Shown here in pieces: positions 34,238-44,240 of a stretch of 64,000 nt of DNA. Under the pieces are notes generated by a model. That model saw nothing but the letters and a program-made list of their open reading frames with translations. It ran no database searches and was not told the DNA's origin. The stretch's first letter is position 1; each line of letters opens with the position of its first letter. Source of the stretch: Calliopum simillimum (Eukaryota > Arthropoda > Insecta > Diptera > Lauxaniidae); contig OX638372.1 in NCBI GenBank assembly GCA_951812925.1, positions 84,217,058 to 84,281,057 of the forward strand, read 5' to 3'. The translations under genes and the position numbers were made by a program.

Positions 34238-34974
34238 ACTAGTAAGGGTGTAACTTTTGGCCTGGCAAAAAAATAAATACCCTACACTGCAGTATTTTGA
34301 AAATTTTGTTTACATACGTATGGTATGTGCCACGCCCTCTTGTCCGAGTTCACCCAGTTTTTGTTCAGAGCTTGCATTTATAGTTTTTAATGTGTAAGTG
34401 AAATTTGGTTACATTATCTCAAAAAACGTTTTTAGTATAGCGATTTGAAGCTTTTGCTTATATATGAGGTGCAACGCCCTTTTGTCCGAGTTCGTCTAGT
34501 TTTAGCTTAGAGCGTGCATTTATGGTCTTTAGCATTTGAGTGAAATTTGATTGGATTATCTCAAAAAACTCTTTCAGTATATCATTTTGAAGCTTTTGCT
34601 TATATGGGAGGTACCACACCCTCTTTTCCGAGTTTGCTCAGTTTTTTTTCAGAGCTTGCGCTTACAATATGTAGTATTTATGTGTATTTCGGTTGCATTG
34701 TCGTGAAAAATTCTACTAAAATTGCATTTTGAATATTTTTTTGTATGGGCGGTAGGCCATCTTGCTCAGTTTTCCCAAAAAGTGTATTTCAACACACAGC
34801 ACCCAGCCAGCCAGCCACCCAGCCAGCCAGCCAGCCAGCCAGCCAGACAGACGGACATGGCTATATCGACTCAGGAGGTGACGCTGATCAAGAAAATATA
34901 TACTTTTCTATACCTGCCACGCCTCCTTCTCTGCGTTATAAACGGAAGGACAAAGTGAATATACCCTGGGTGTA
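34238..34974 (+). mobile_element. DINE-1-like element, copy H3 (internal deletion)
   Basis: It has the standard start ACTAGTAAGGGTGTAACTTT and a CCAGCCAGCC tract, but lacks the GTGTCCGTTGACCGATTTCG block and most of the final GTAGGGTATA. It is inserted into a palindromic element. Confidence 0.8.
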
Positions 34975-35039
34975 TCTCTTTTCATGGAACGCCACTTTTT
35001 CTTTGATTTAATTTTCGATTTTTTGACATTTTGAAAAAA

Positions 35040-35150
35040 AAAGCCGCGAAAAATTATCAAATTTTTCAACTTTTTTCGGTTTTTTAAGAATATTTCCTAA
35101 ACGGTTATTCTTTCGTTAATGCAAATTAATACTATTTGAAGAACCTGTAG
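35040..35150. repeat. Fragment of the 24227-type palindromic element
   Basis: TTTCCTAAACGGTTATTCTT and CGTTAATGCAAATTAATA match the centre and right half of the elements at 24227 and 24716. Confidence 0.7.
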
Positions 35151-35299
35151 TTTTTGTTTTTTTAAATAAAAGAGTGTTAAAAGACGGCGGCGCTAGACAA
35201 ATGCAGCAAGAACAACAGTTTCCCCCAATCATCCACTGAGTGGTCCATTTCTTCCACTTGGTGGCCTCCAAGGTTGCATACAAAAGCTTACAGTCCCAA

Positions 35300-35927
35300 G
35301 GTATAATCACTTTGTCCTTTCGTTTGTAACGCAGAGAAGGAGGCGTGACAGATATAGAAAAGTATATATATTCTTGATCAGCGTCACCTCCTGAGTCGAT
35401 ATGGCCATGTCCGTCTGTCTGGCTGGCTGGCTGTGTGTGGAAATACATTTTTTGAGAAAACTAAGCAAGATAATTCGATGAAATTTGGTGCACAGCCTCC
35501 GTCATCAAAGTTAGCTCGGGGGATTGAAAATGAGCGAAATCGGTCAACGGACACGCCTACCGCCCATACAAAAAATATCTTCGAAACGCAAATTTTGGAG
35601 TATTTTTCACAACAATGCAGCCAAAATACACATAAATACTATGAATTGTAAGCGCAAGCTCTGAGAAAAAACTGTTCGAATTCGGAATAGAGGGCGTGGC
35701 ACCTCTCATATAAGCAAAAGCTTCAAAATGATGTAATGAAAGCGTTTTTTTAGATTATCGAACTAAATTTGACTCAGACACTAAAAACTATAAATGCAAA
35801 CTCTGAGAAAAAACTGGGTGAACTCGGACAAGAGGGCGTGGCACTTCCCATATAAGCAAAATTTTCAAAATACTGCTGTGTAGGGTATTTAATGTTTGGC
35901 CAGGCTAAAGGTAACACCCTTACTAGT
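35300..35927 (-). mobile_element. DINE-1-like element, copy H4 (reverse)
   Basis: It runs from GGTATAATCACTTTGTCCTT to AACACCCTTACTAGTT. It abuts Transib coding sequence at 35928. Just outside its other end (35185-35295, minus strand) a short protein-like reading (EEMDHSVDDWGKLLFLL) has no recognised family. Confidence 0.85.
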
Positions 35928-36381
35928 TAAGTCTTACCCGGTCCTTCATAATGAATTATGCATAATTATTAAATGGGGATGCGATGGTGCTGAACAAAAC
36001 CGCTATAAACAAAAATTTTCGGGGGAGAATTTGTCAGATGAAAGCTTATTTTCTATTTCAATGGTTCCTCTTCAACTTTTTTCGACAACTGGGGGAAAGA
36101 AAAAAATTTTTTGGCGAAATCCTGCTCCGTCCTCGGCCAGATATTGCAGACCAATTAAATTTATTTTTGCGAATGAAACCCGTGCGGTCATTAAAGCGAA
36201 AGCTGGGCGCATCCAAGATCAAATTTCTGTTTTAAGACCAACTAGTGTCGAGCTTGACGATTCTATTTTCAAGGTTACAGCATCTCTCGTTTTATGCATG
36301 ATTGACGGAAGTCTGCAATGCTCTTTCATCGTACACTGTAGCGTGTGACTGCCCTTGGAAAAAAATTGTACGACAGGGTTA
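35928..36381 (+). pseudogene. Transib (RAG1-like) transposase core fragment
   Basis: Transib transposases share their catalytic core with vertebrate RAG1. The frame gives IIIKWGCDGAEQNRYKQKF, with the first catalytic Asp in the CDG motif at 35983-35985 (RAG1 D600 position). It continues with SISMVPLQL, RNPAPSSARYCRPIKFIFAN and LVLCMIDG. The Asp of MIDG (36304-36306) lies 107 residues after the first and is probably the second catalytic residue. A one-base shift follows immediately, restoring the family's VCNAL; this frame ends at a TAA near 36381. The N-terminus is missing where the DINE-like H4 abuts. The next family block appears at 38273. Confidence 0.85.
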
Positions 36382-38269
36382 ATGAATTCGAAGTCAATTT
36401 GGCGTTTTAGGAAACACCCTATGTTCTATGTGATATTTCCCGTAATATGTACTAATACTATTACACGAAACAATAAAAGATCGTGTAATTGAATGTCACT
36501 TTCAAATGACATTGGAAATAGCAGACACAAATTTTTGGCGCAATTTTAAAACGTCACCGAAACCCATAGGAACGAGGGAGATAAACATAAGTTTATACCG
36601 ATTTGACGAAGGTTTTTTTTTTGTGGTATTGGTAAACAGATACCGAAAATTTGGGCTGTTGGCAACGAATTAAAATTGACACGAGGAGTTGCGTTTGGGA
36701 TTTTGATAGAACCGGTCGTGTCCGCGAAGAAAAAGAATAAAAAAAACGTGGTAGAAAAAAAAATATGGCGTGTTAGAAAAAATCAAACAAATGGCGTTAA
36801 AATAATAAAGGAAAAGTGGAAAAATCAGTTAATGTAACTAAAAGACAAAAAAGAAAATATAGTTTAGCTAAAAAAATTGATAAAGAAAATTAATGTTTAA
36901 CAATTTTTTTTTTAAGTATTAAAAGATATTGGAAATGGCGATTATATAAAAATTAATAACTATAATAATAATTGATGTGCGAGAACAACATGCTTTGTGA
37001 AAATTATTGAATCTTATTGAGACTAATCAAAAGGTGGAATAAGAAGCGTTAAATTGCGCATTGGTGGTATAAAAAAAAACTGTAACGAAGCGCTAGCGCT
37101 CCGTTAAGAATTGGTGTACGATGTCAGCAACGCAACTTCGTTACCCTTCGGCATAACAAGACCTAAAAAAAAAAAGAAAGTAATGACAGTAAGTGCAAAA
37201 ACTTCAAAACTTGTTGCCATATAAAAAAAAAGAGATGTCTGACGGAACATGAGAAATGGTGCTGCTTGTGTTCAAACAATTATAAAAATTATACCAGTCA
37301 ATTTATATTGCATAAAAAAAAGGACCAGAAAACGCAATATGTCATACTTTTGATCGGTTTGCAAATAAACAATTGTGCAAAAATAAGGAAGTCGATAACT
37401 AAAGCTCAATCGTCAAGTGTTTGAAGATTTTTTCTCTTGTTTATAGTACAACGCACGGGTATACCGCGGCAAACTATCCAACACCAACGTTTTAATGGCT
37501 CGTATTAAGAAATTGTTTAATTTTTAAAGAAAATATCTAAATTTAAAATTAAACTAACTAACTAAAAGTAAAATTATAAGGTACCGAAAATATAAAATAA
37601 AATAAAAACAAAAAAAAAAAAGTAAATAAATAAAAATACTGAAAATTATGTTCAAAAGAACAAATAAATAAACACCTATAAATACGAATAACCATCAGCA
37701 TAAGAAGCCGAGAACATCCATAATCATCAAAAGAAAAAATGACAACGAAGCAGAGTCAGGAGGCGTAAGGCGTATGTTAACTAGATTCATTTGTACGTAT
37801 TTTAAGCTAGTTTACTTTATGTAAGATTTTGTATACCAAATATTTCTTGAATATTTTAAAACCGAGACATGTAACAGAGGCCTCTTAGGAAAAATTTAAG
37901 TCTTATAATGTTATAATTCTCTTATAAAAAAATAACAAAAACAAACGTCTATGAGACGTTATTAGGTTACAAGAAAATTTTTGAATTTGTTAAATAAAAC
38001 AGAAAAATTGATTTAAAAGCCATTTGTTCGATCAATTAAAATGGAATAAGTTTTGGTGGAAGTGGGAGGAGGTTTCCACAAAGGTGAGTCCATGACGTAG
38101 GAATAGGGGTAAGGGGGTTTCAGTCCCCCAAACTCGGAATGTATGAGGCCGGTAGTAGTTTCTCTCATCAGCGAAAATAGGTTCCTTCTCTGCTAAAATT
38201 CATTTGATTTGTGTTTTTTTTTTTATTCAGTTTGATTTGATTTTTTTTTAAGGAAGGTTTTCTCTTCTT
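36382..38269. other. AT-rich stretch between two Transib blocks
   Basis: No gene is recognisable. Between about 36600 and 37700 it is purine-rich with many A runs. 38085-38092 (ACAAAGGTGAGT) looks like a splice donor. If both Transib blocks came from one copy, this 1.9 kb replaces roughly 100 residues of it. Confidence 0.5.
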
Positions 38270-38272
38270 TAG

Positions 38273-38370
38273 GAAGCAAATCAAAAAACAGGAAACACTA
38301 ATGATGGTAATACGGCCAGAAGAATTTTCAAAGAAGTAGAAATTACATCAGACATAACAGGGATCAATTT
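38273..38370 (+). pseudogene. Transib transposase fragment joined to a nuclear-receptor finger
   Basis: After TAG 38270-38272 the frame reads [20 protein letters not shown] and [25 protein letters not shown]...SEITGI is a characteristic block of Transib transposases (RAG1 equivalent MNGNFARKLM). It lies on the same strand and in the correct order after the 35928-36381 fragment. The same frame continues without a stop into FFRRTV of the nuclear-receptor segment. TCTTCTTTAG at 38263-38272 could be a splice acceptor for it. No Transib sequence follows the junction. Confidence 0.75.
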
Positions 38371-38376
38371 TTTCAG

Positions 38377-38756
38377 GCGCACCGTAGGCCGTAAGGATCC
38401 CTACGATTGTAGCTTTGGTAAAAATTGCATTATTGATAAAAGGCAAGGATTTTGCTGTAAGCATTGTCGCTATCAAAAATGTTTATCGCGTGGAATGAAG
38501 CGGAAAGCAGTTGGCACTAAAGCGCCAACAACAACAGTAACCACGACTTACGCAGCTCCATCAGCTACATCGAAATCGCCATCCACAGAACAAGCAAATG
38601 ATTTCTCATATCATATCGGACTTTCAGAATCTTCCGAAATCCCCCCCAACAACAACAGTAATCACGATTGTCGACCACGACAGTAACCACGACTCGACAG
38701 AACAAACAAGTGATTTCGCAGCTCCACCAGCTAGCTGGACACCGCCTGAAGATAAG
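38377..38756 (+). CDS. Nuclear-receptor DNA-binding domain, second zinc finger exon (USP/RXR-like)
   Basis: Nuclear receptors bind DNA with two C4 zinc fingers. Here the second finger is complete: [22 protein letters not shown] has the exact C-x5-C-x9-C-x2-C spacing, followed by [22 protein letters not shown] and CRYQKCL...GMKR are closest to USP/RXR as I recall them. ATTTTTTCAG ending at 38376 is a good acceptor, so the exon probably starts after FF of the first finger. A Thr/Ser/Pro-rich hinge follows. The frame stops at 38684, but shifting one base at the C7 run 38641-38647 extends it ([25 protein letters not shown]) to AAG|GTAACT at 38756, a good splice donor. The first finger and ligand domain are not seen. 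It could be an active gene with an indel or assembly error, or a pseudogene. Confidence 0.75.
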
Positions 38757-38852
38757 GTAACTACTACGAGCTAGAGTTAACATAAAATATAAAAATTTAA
38801 TTACAAATCTATTTATGAAGCACTCCACGCCAAGTGTACCAAAAAAAAATTT

Positions 38853-40051
38853 GTTTTTCTCCGATTTCGCTCAAATTTGGCAATATGGTAGATCCGGTGT
38901 GCAAGAACAACAATCCGGGAGGATTTGGTCCTAGTACCATTTGTCGTTAAAATAGAGGGTGTTGAAGTTGGCGATTTTAGTCATTTTCATGAAAAGGGTG
39001 TTTTTTCAAAAATTTATAGCATACACTAAAGTTTGTAAATTGATAAATCTAAGTTACTGGTCCCATTCATTTTGAAACGTTCTTTTTATAAAAAAATATT
39101 TCTTGGTGAAAAAAATGTTTTTTCACCAAAATTTTTTACACTTAAAAATACTTTTGATATTTTTTTTAAAAAAGCCCCTTAGATTTTTTTTAAAAGTACC
39201 TTAAATTAAAGCATAATTTATAAGCTTTAAAATGATGTATGGCTTAAGATGGGATTCGGACGCTTAATAAGAGTTTTTGGCTTTTGAACTCCCGTGGCAG
39301 GCAAAAATCTTTTTTAACTCGAGAGGAAAACATCTTACGTTAAAAGTGTATATGGCAGAAAATGCTTAAACTCGACCAAGCAATACGTGTGATTTTTTTT
39401 GGAGTTTTTTGAAAAGCTAAAAAAAAAATTTTTTCCTTTCAATATTTTTTGCAAAAAATTTTTCATAAAAAAAATTTTTCAAAAATTATTCAAAAAAAAA
39501 AGTTTTAAAAAATTCCAAAAAAATTCACATGTATTTCTAAGACGATTCTAAGCATTTTTTGCTCAGTACACTTTTTACGTAAGATGCTTTCCTCTCTTTG
39601 TTTTGCCACGGGCGTTCAAAAGCCAAAAACTACCATGTAGCGTCCGAATCCCATCTTGAGTCATACATCATTTTAAAGCTTATAAATTATGCTTTAATTT
39701 AAGGTACTTTTAAAAAAAATCTAAGGGGGCTTCTTTTAGAAAAAATTCAAAAGTATTTTTAAGTATAAAAAATTTTGGTAAAAAAACATTTTTTTTCACC
39801 AAGAAATTTTTTTTTATAAAAAGAACGTTTCATAATGAATGGTACCAGTAACTTAGATTTATCAATTTACAAACTTTAGTGTAGGCTATAAATTTTTGAA
39901 AAAACACCCTTTTCATGAAAATGACCAAAATCGCCAACTTCAACACCCTGTATTTTAACAACAAATGATACTAGGACCAAATCCTCCCGGATTGTTGTTC
40001 TTGCACAGCAGATCTACCATATTGCCAAATTTGAGAGAAATCGGAGAAAAA
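38853..40051. mobile_element. Foldback element, complete copy (1.2 kb)
   Basis: TTTTTCTCCGATTTCGCTCA, CAATATGGTAGATCCGG and CAATCCGGGAGGATTTGGTC on the left recur inverted on the right to 40051. The ~600-bp arms meet near 39435. The truncated relative is 25776-26712. Noncoding. Confidence 0.9.
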
Positions 40052-40269
40052 CATCATCATTAAGCTTTCTAAGCAATTTTTTTAAAATTTATTTCTTTTA
40101 TCCTTTCCCAGTGTGCCAAACGGTTCATATCTCCGCTTTTTTATCCGTTACGGATCCGCCATTATCATGCTAAAATGCATCATCTAGTTCGAATACCATC
40201 ACAAAAAATGAATTTTTCAAATAGAAAATCGTGATCAAAAATCGCTTTTCCGAACAAAAGGGCTTATTC

Positions 40270-40715
40270 TATATCGCCGGTACTTACGAAGACTATCTCT
40301 TCTTTAAATGCGGACAAGAAAACCTTTTTTTCAAACTGCGGCGAAAAAGATCTTTTTCGTGCGAATGCGGACAAGAAAATCATTTTAACAAAATGCGGAG
40401 AAGAAAATAACTTATTACAAAATGCGGCGAAGAAAATCACTTTTTACAAAATGCGGCGAAGAAAATCTCGCTTCATTCGCTGCGATTTTAAGTGAAATGT
40501 TCATTTTCGTAACTCGTCGAAAAGTATTCACTAAATAAAGAGATTTTCTTCGCCGCATTTTGTAAAAAGTGAATTTCTTCGTCGCATTTTATAAAAAGTG
40601 ATTTTCCTGTCCGCATATTACAAAAAAGATTTTTTTCGCCGCAATTTAAAAAAAAAAGATTTTCTTCGCCGTAACTTTCGGTTGGAAAATTTTCTTCGTA
40701 AGCACCGGCGATATA
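40270..40715. mobile_element. Foldback element of ~29-bp minisatellite units
   Basis: TATATCGCCGGTACTTACGA at the left pairs with TCGTAAGCACCGGCGATATA at the right. The left arm is a run of AAAATGCGGCGAAGAAAATC-type units of ~29 bp (40300-40470). The right arm is the same units inverted (40535-40675). Tandem repeats inside inverted arms are the foldback-transposon signature at a smaller scale. Confidence 0.9.
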
Positions 40716-40839
40716 ATTTTAATTTTTACTCAAGGCCAAGGTTCCTGACGAAAAAGTGTATAAGGCAAAAAATACTTAGAATTGTCCAAAGAATGCGTGT
40801 GAGTTTTTTTTATTATTTTTGGTGGGCTGAAGTCGTATA
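40716..40839. repeat. Diverged piece of the 25776/38853 foldback family
   Basis: TTTTACTCAAGGCCAAGGTT and CGAAAAAGTGTATAAGGC resemble the central part of that family. Confidence 0.45.
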
Positions 40840-41335
40840 AAGTTCCAGATCGCAATGCGGTAAAGAATTAGAAGCAAAAAAACGAGCTAAAAAATTGAGG
40901 TCTAATTTTATATAAAAACTTACGAGCTGTGTGATGGATGATGAAATCTATGTTCTGGCAGAATTTTCGCAACTAAAGGGTCAAGATTTTTATGTGGCTG
41001 AAAATCTAGGTAACATTCAGGAACAATACCGGACAAAAAACCAAACAAAATTCCCTAAGAAGTTTCTTATGGGGCAAGTCATTTGCAGTTGTGGCAAAAG
41101 AAGCTAAGCAATTCTGACATTCCGAAATGTATATTAAGGAGTGTTTTCAAAAACGGCCTTTGCCTTTCCTAAATTAGCATAGAGTGCCTACATATTTCTG
41201 ACCCGATTTAGCATCATGCCACTATGGAAAAAAGGCCCTTGAGTGGTATGCAAATACTAATGTAAATTTTGTACCATGGGAGGCAAGCCCACGGAAACAA
41301 CTACAAAATCGTTAATGACAGGACTCCCGAAAAAG
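40840..41335 (+). pseudogene. Tc1/mariner-superfamily transposase fragment
   Basis: One frame gives SCVMDDEIYVLAEFS, with a candidate first catalytic Asp in MDDE, then GQDFYVAE, KNQTKFPKKFLMGQVICSCG. After shifts, PDLASCHYGKKALEWY gives the second catalytic Asp and VNFVPWEASPRK follows. The order VIDDE-K-Y ... KFP.K..VW.AIS ... WPDLA..HY matches a widespread insect group of mariner-like transposases that differ from classical mariner. Several shifts and stops make it dead; both ends are missing. Confidence 0.75.
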
Positions 41336-41699
41336 GTGGATAGATTTATAAATTCTGATTAATATTCCAATATTTTAATGTTTAATGAATTTCCAATATA
41401 TATATTAATAAATTCACATATTTTTAAGAATTTTTAAATTGACAGGTTTAAGTTTTATTTAACTTTTAGCGTGTATAAGTTTTTTTCGACACACTCTTTA
41501 TGTAGCAGCAAACTGACTTTGTACTTATAGCCTGATTCCTTTACAAAAATTATCAAAAAGTTATTGGCAATAATATGAGGAGAGTTTGTCACAACTAACC
41601 ATTTTTGTCCTCTTTTTGCAACCCTCCACAATAGACCTATCGCAAAAAATAAAAATGAGAAAAACCTTGCTCCTAGTGGCTAAAAAGTTTCAGTTGTGT
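41336..41699. other. Noncoding stretch
   Basis: Near 41573 ATGAGGAGAGTTTGTCACAA matches, inverted, a segment at about 53625-53650, so this is also repeat-derived. No gene is visible. Confidence 0.45.
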
Positions 41700-41945
41700 G
41701 AACTTGGCACCCAAGTTTAAAAAAAATTATTTCATTTCCATTTTGGGCCAACCGTTTTCGAGATATCGAAGTGTAAAAAAAAAGTTAGCCCCCCACTTTT
41801 TGAAACGATGAAACTGAATACGCAGTTTTATTTGCAACTGTTTGTAGTGTTTACTTTCGTTTGTAGTTCAAAGAATTAAAAGCTATAAACGATTTTTCGA
41901 AATTAGAAACGGCTATTTTTGAAGTATTAACTTTACCTAAAATCC
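41700..41945 (+). repeat. Dispersed repeat, inverted partner at 63300-63510
   Basis: GGCCAACCGTTTTCGAGATA, AAACGATGAAACTGAATACG and GCAGTTTTATTTGCAACTGT recur in reverse order and orientation at 63300-63510. The TCGTTTGTAG motif continues to recur to about 42075. Confidence 0.8.
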
Positions 41946-42358
41946 AAGTATGCAGTTCGCTTAACAGTCGTTTGTAGTTGTAGAAAAACTGTTTCCTTTC
42001 GTTTGTAGTTTAAAGAATAAAAAGCTACAAAATAGCCGCTTTAGATTTAAAAAATCGTTTGTAGCTTTCTATTTTATAAACTACAAATGAAAAAGTGTTT
42101 CGCAACGACTACCAACGATTCTAAAACGAATTGCATAATTGGATTTAAAGTGAATTCAATATTTCAATTCAAAAACAACGAGATGAAAATGAACGGTCAG
42201 GCAATGTAAACCACGTTTAGCCTCACAAGGTAACGGTCAAAAGTAAATAAACCGTTTAAATAAATGACGTTAAAAATTTTTCAAATTTAAAAAATAAAAA
42301 AAAAATCATCATCATTGCTTTGTTTTAATTTTAATTTTTTCTTTTACCAAAATTACAG

Positions 42359-42474
42359 AAGCAACTAAAGCAAGAATGGAATCGCTGAGCGGAGAAAATG
42401 ATCAAAATGGCAGCAATCAATTTATTTCACCAAAAAGTGTTGACGAGATTATAAGTGTGTGCCAAAAAAAATAA
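42359..42474 (+). other. Exon-like segment, possible last exon
   Basis: TTTTTTCTTTTACCAAAATTACAG (42335-42358) is a strong splice acceptor. The following frame reads ATKARMESLSGENDQNGSN, QFISPKSVDEIISVCQKK and TAA (42472-42474). The polar, coding-like composition stands out from the AT-rich flanks. It is on the same strand as, and 3.6 kb after, the nuclear-receptor exon. The phase does not match that exon's donor at 38756 as sequenced, so linkage is speculative. Confidence 0.35.
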
Positions 42475-42869
42475 AAACTATGTATCTAATACAATTATAA
42501 TATATATTATATTTTTTTTTATACATACATAGATGCATAAAAATATAATTCGATTGAAACAGGGTACCACTGAGACAAGACAGCTGCACTCGATGCTCAC
42601 CAGATGTAGCTCAACCAGCACTTTCCGCCAGTATGCAATTCAGCAATATCAGCACTCAAATTATTCGAAAAAATTTATATAAAAAATACCGATAAAAATT
42701 CACTGCTTATAGCTTATAGAGTTGCCAGATTATAATGCCCAATGTGTGTGCAAATTTATTAATTCAATCGTTTGGTGGCGTTGTATGTCAACATAACAGT
42801 ATAAGAAAAGAAATAAATTATAAAGTAAGTGCAAATTAATTAATTCAATCGTTTGTGCTTATGTACTTT

Positions 42870-43099
42870 TTTCGCATAGTTTCAATTATTTTTCACTTAG
42901 GAGTCTTTTTGTGGAGAGTTACAGGTTTTACAAATAATGAAGGGATTCCTGAAAACGTGTGAAAGCCTCGAAAACCTCGTAAGCTCGTAAAACCCACAAA
43001 ACAAAATTTTAAAACTTTTTATTGTTCGACTCATCCTTTTCATGAGAAAGCCTCCTAACTGAAAAATAATTGAAACCACACGTATTATGGAACTGACCT
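42870..43099. mobile_element. 24227-type palindromic element, shortened copy
   Basis: TTTCAATTATTTTTCACTTA at the left and GAAAAATAATTGAAACCACA with TATGGAACTGACCT at the right are the family's arms. The left end and centre are reduced. Confidence 0.75.
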
Positions 43100-43231
43100 G
43101 GGGCTGAATAGCCGCATCCGTGAACGTACAATTCGTTACGTAAAATCACGTATTTAGTAATGCGAAATACATGTGAAACAATTTATTTTACGTCACGAGT
43201 TTTACGTTCACGGATGCGTCGATTCGACCCC
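43100..43231. mobile_element. Very small palindromic element (132 bp)
   Basis: GGGGCTGAATAGCCGCATCC at the left pairs with GGATGCGTCGATTCGACCCC at the right. The arms continue with GTGAACGTA and TTACGTAAAAT-type matches to near the centre. It directly abuts the preceding palindromic element. Confidence 0.75.
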
Positions 43232-43291
43232 TGATTATTTTTCTTTTGTGCTCCCCGTACGATCACTATAGTATAGTTTTTAATTTTTAGA

Positions 43292-43688
43292 ATGAGCAAG
43301 CGAAACCGTCATCGCAAACAAAACTGCCTTTGTGGCAATTATACTGACATGGAAGCAAAATTGGACTCACTCGAAAAAAAAAACGCTTTAAACCGATTGA
43401 ATATAGCACAAATTAACCAGATATTTGGTTTAACCGAAATAACATGGACCACACAATACTCGCAGCCACTAGCAGCTGCACAAAATGCATTTGCTGGTCA
43501 AGCACAGCAGCAACTAAGTACTTCAAAACATGTATGCAGCTCATCCACATCCAAATGTATTTGGTTCTCAAGCACAGGAGCAACTAGCCGCTGCACAAAA
43601 TGTTCTTGCAGCACAAGCATTTGCATTCAAATCACAGCAGCAATTAGCTGCTGCTGAAAACATGTATGCAGCTCAACCACAGCAGCAA
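43292..43688 (+). CDS. CxCG / Gln-Ala-repeat protein, 5' part (runs into assembly gap)
   Basis: Unrecognised protein, same family as 1393-1830. The ATG at 43292 opens MSKRNRHRKQN, CLCG, a predicted helix and NRLNIAQINQIFGL. Then come tandem Gln/Ala units such as LAAAQNAFAGQAQQQL, GSQAQEQLAAAQNVLAA and SQQQLAAAENMYAAQPQQQ. A one-base shift near 43520-43540 is needed to keep the repeat in frame; it may be a sequencing error, as the repeat also collapses into the gap at 43689. AATTTTTAG just before the ATG could instead be a splice acceptor. The repeat unit of about 17 residues resumes at 46353. Confidence 0.5.
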
Positions 43689-43888
43689 NNNNNNNNNNNN
43701 NNNNNNNNNNNNNNNNNNNNNNNNNNNNNNNNNNNNNNNNNNNNNNNNNNNNNNNNNNNNNNNNNNNNNNNNNNNNNNNNNNNNNNNNNNNNNNNNNNNN
43801 NNNNNNNNNNNNNNNNNNNNNNNNNNNNNNNNNNNNNNNNNNNNNNNNNNNNNNNNNNNNNNNNNNNNNNNNNNNNNNNNNNNNNNNN
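43689..43888. other. Assembly gap (200 N)
   Basis: Exactly 200 undetermined bases lie inside the CAGCAGCAA coding repeat; the round number suggests a placeholder rather than a measured length. Confidence 1.
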
Positions 43889-43989
43889 GTTGTTCTTAAT
43901 CGTCCCCAGATTTAAAATCTTCAAACCGGAAAATCGTACCTGCTTCTCTTCTCGAGATATACATATATATATATCTGGCTATATATATA

Positions 43990-44240
43990 TGTGGCTTTAA
44001 TCGAAACAATTAATCCTATCTTTGAAAATATTTGACATAGGTGAATGAAATTTAGTGCTTATACGTAAAATACTTGAGTTAATTGCATACAATAAAAATA
44101 TGGGCGATGCCACGCCCCCTCGACCCTATTATCGTCGTATCTCTGAAACTATTTGACTCAGGTGAATGAGATTTGGTACATATGTAATTGGTACTGGGGA
44201 AAAAATTTTTAACAAAAAACGGGCGTGGCCAAAAAAAATC
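43990..44240 (+). repeat. CACGCC-type dispersed repeat, copy 1
   Basis: AATCCTATCTTTGAAAATAT, GATGCCACGCCCCCTCGACC and TCAGGTGAATGAGATTTGGT match 63690-63920. Related to, but distinct from, the DINE-like units. Confidence 0.75.

Larger units (their letters stand above)
34190..35187. repeat. Second copy of the TTAA palindromic family, heavily interrupted
   Basis: CGAAAAACTATTTACGAAAA (34205) precedes DINE-like copy H3. ATCTCTTTTCATGGAACGCC (34975) follows it. AAATAAAAGAGTGTTAAAAG (35163) may be its end. The copy was invaded by H3 and by a piece of the 24227 family. Confidence 0.65.

Noticed and set aside
37730..38100. Possible solo LTR (TGTTAAC start, AT-rich body)
   Set aside because: No second copy, no clear matching end and no target duplication; not supportable by eye.
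36382..38269. First zinc-finger exon of the nuclear receptor
   Set aside because: Searched by eye for a CxxCG...CEGCKGFF pattern on the plus strand and found none.
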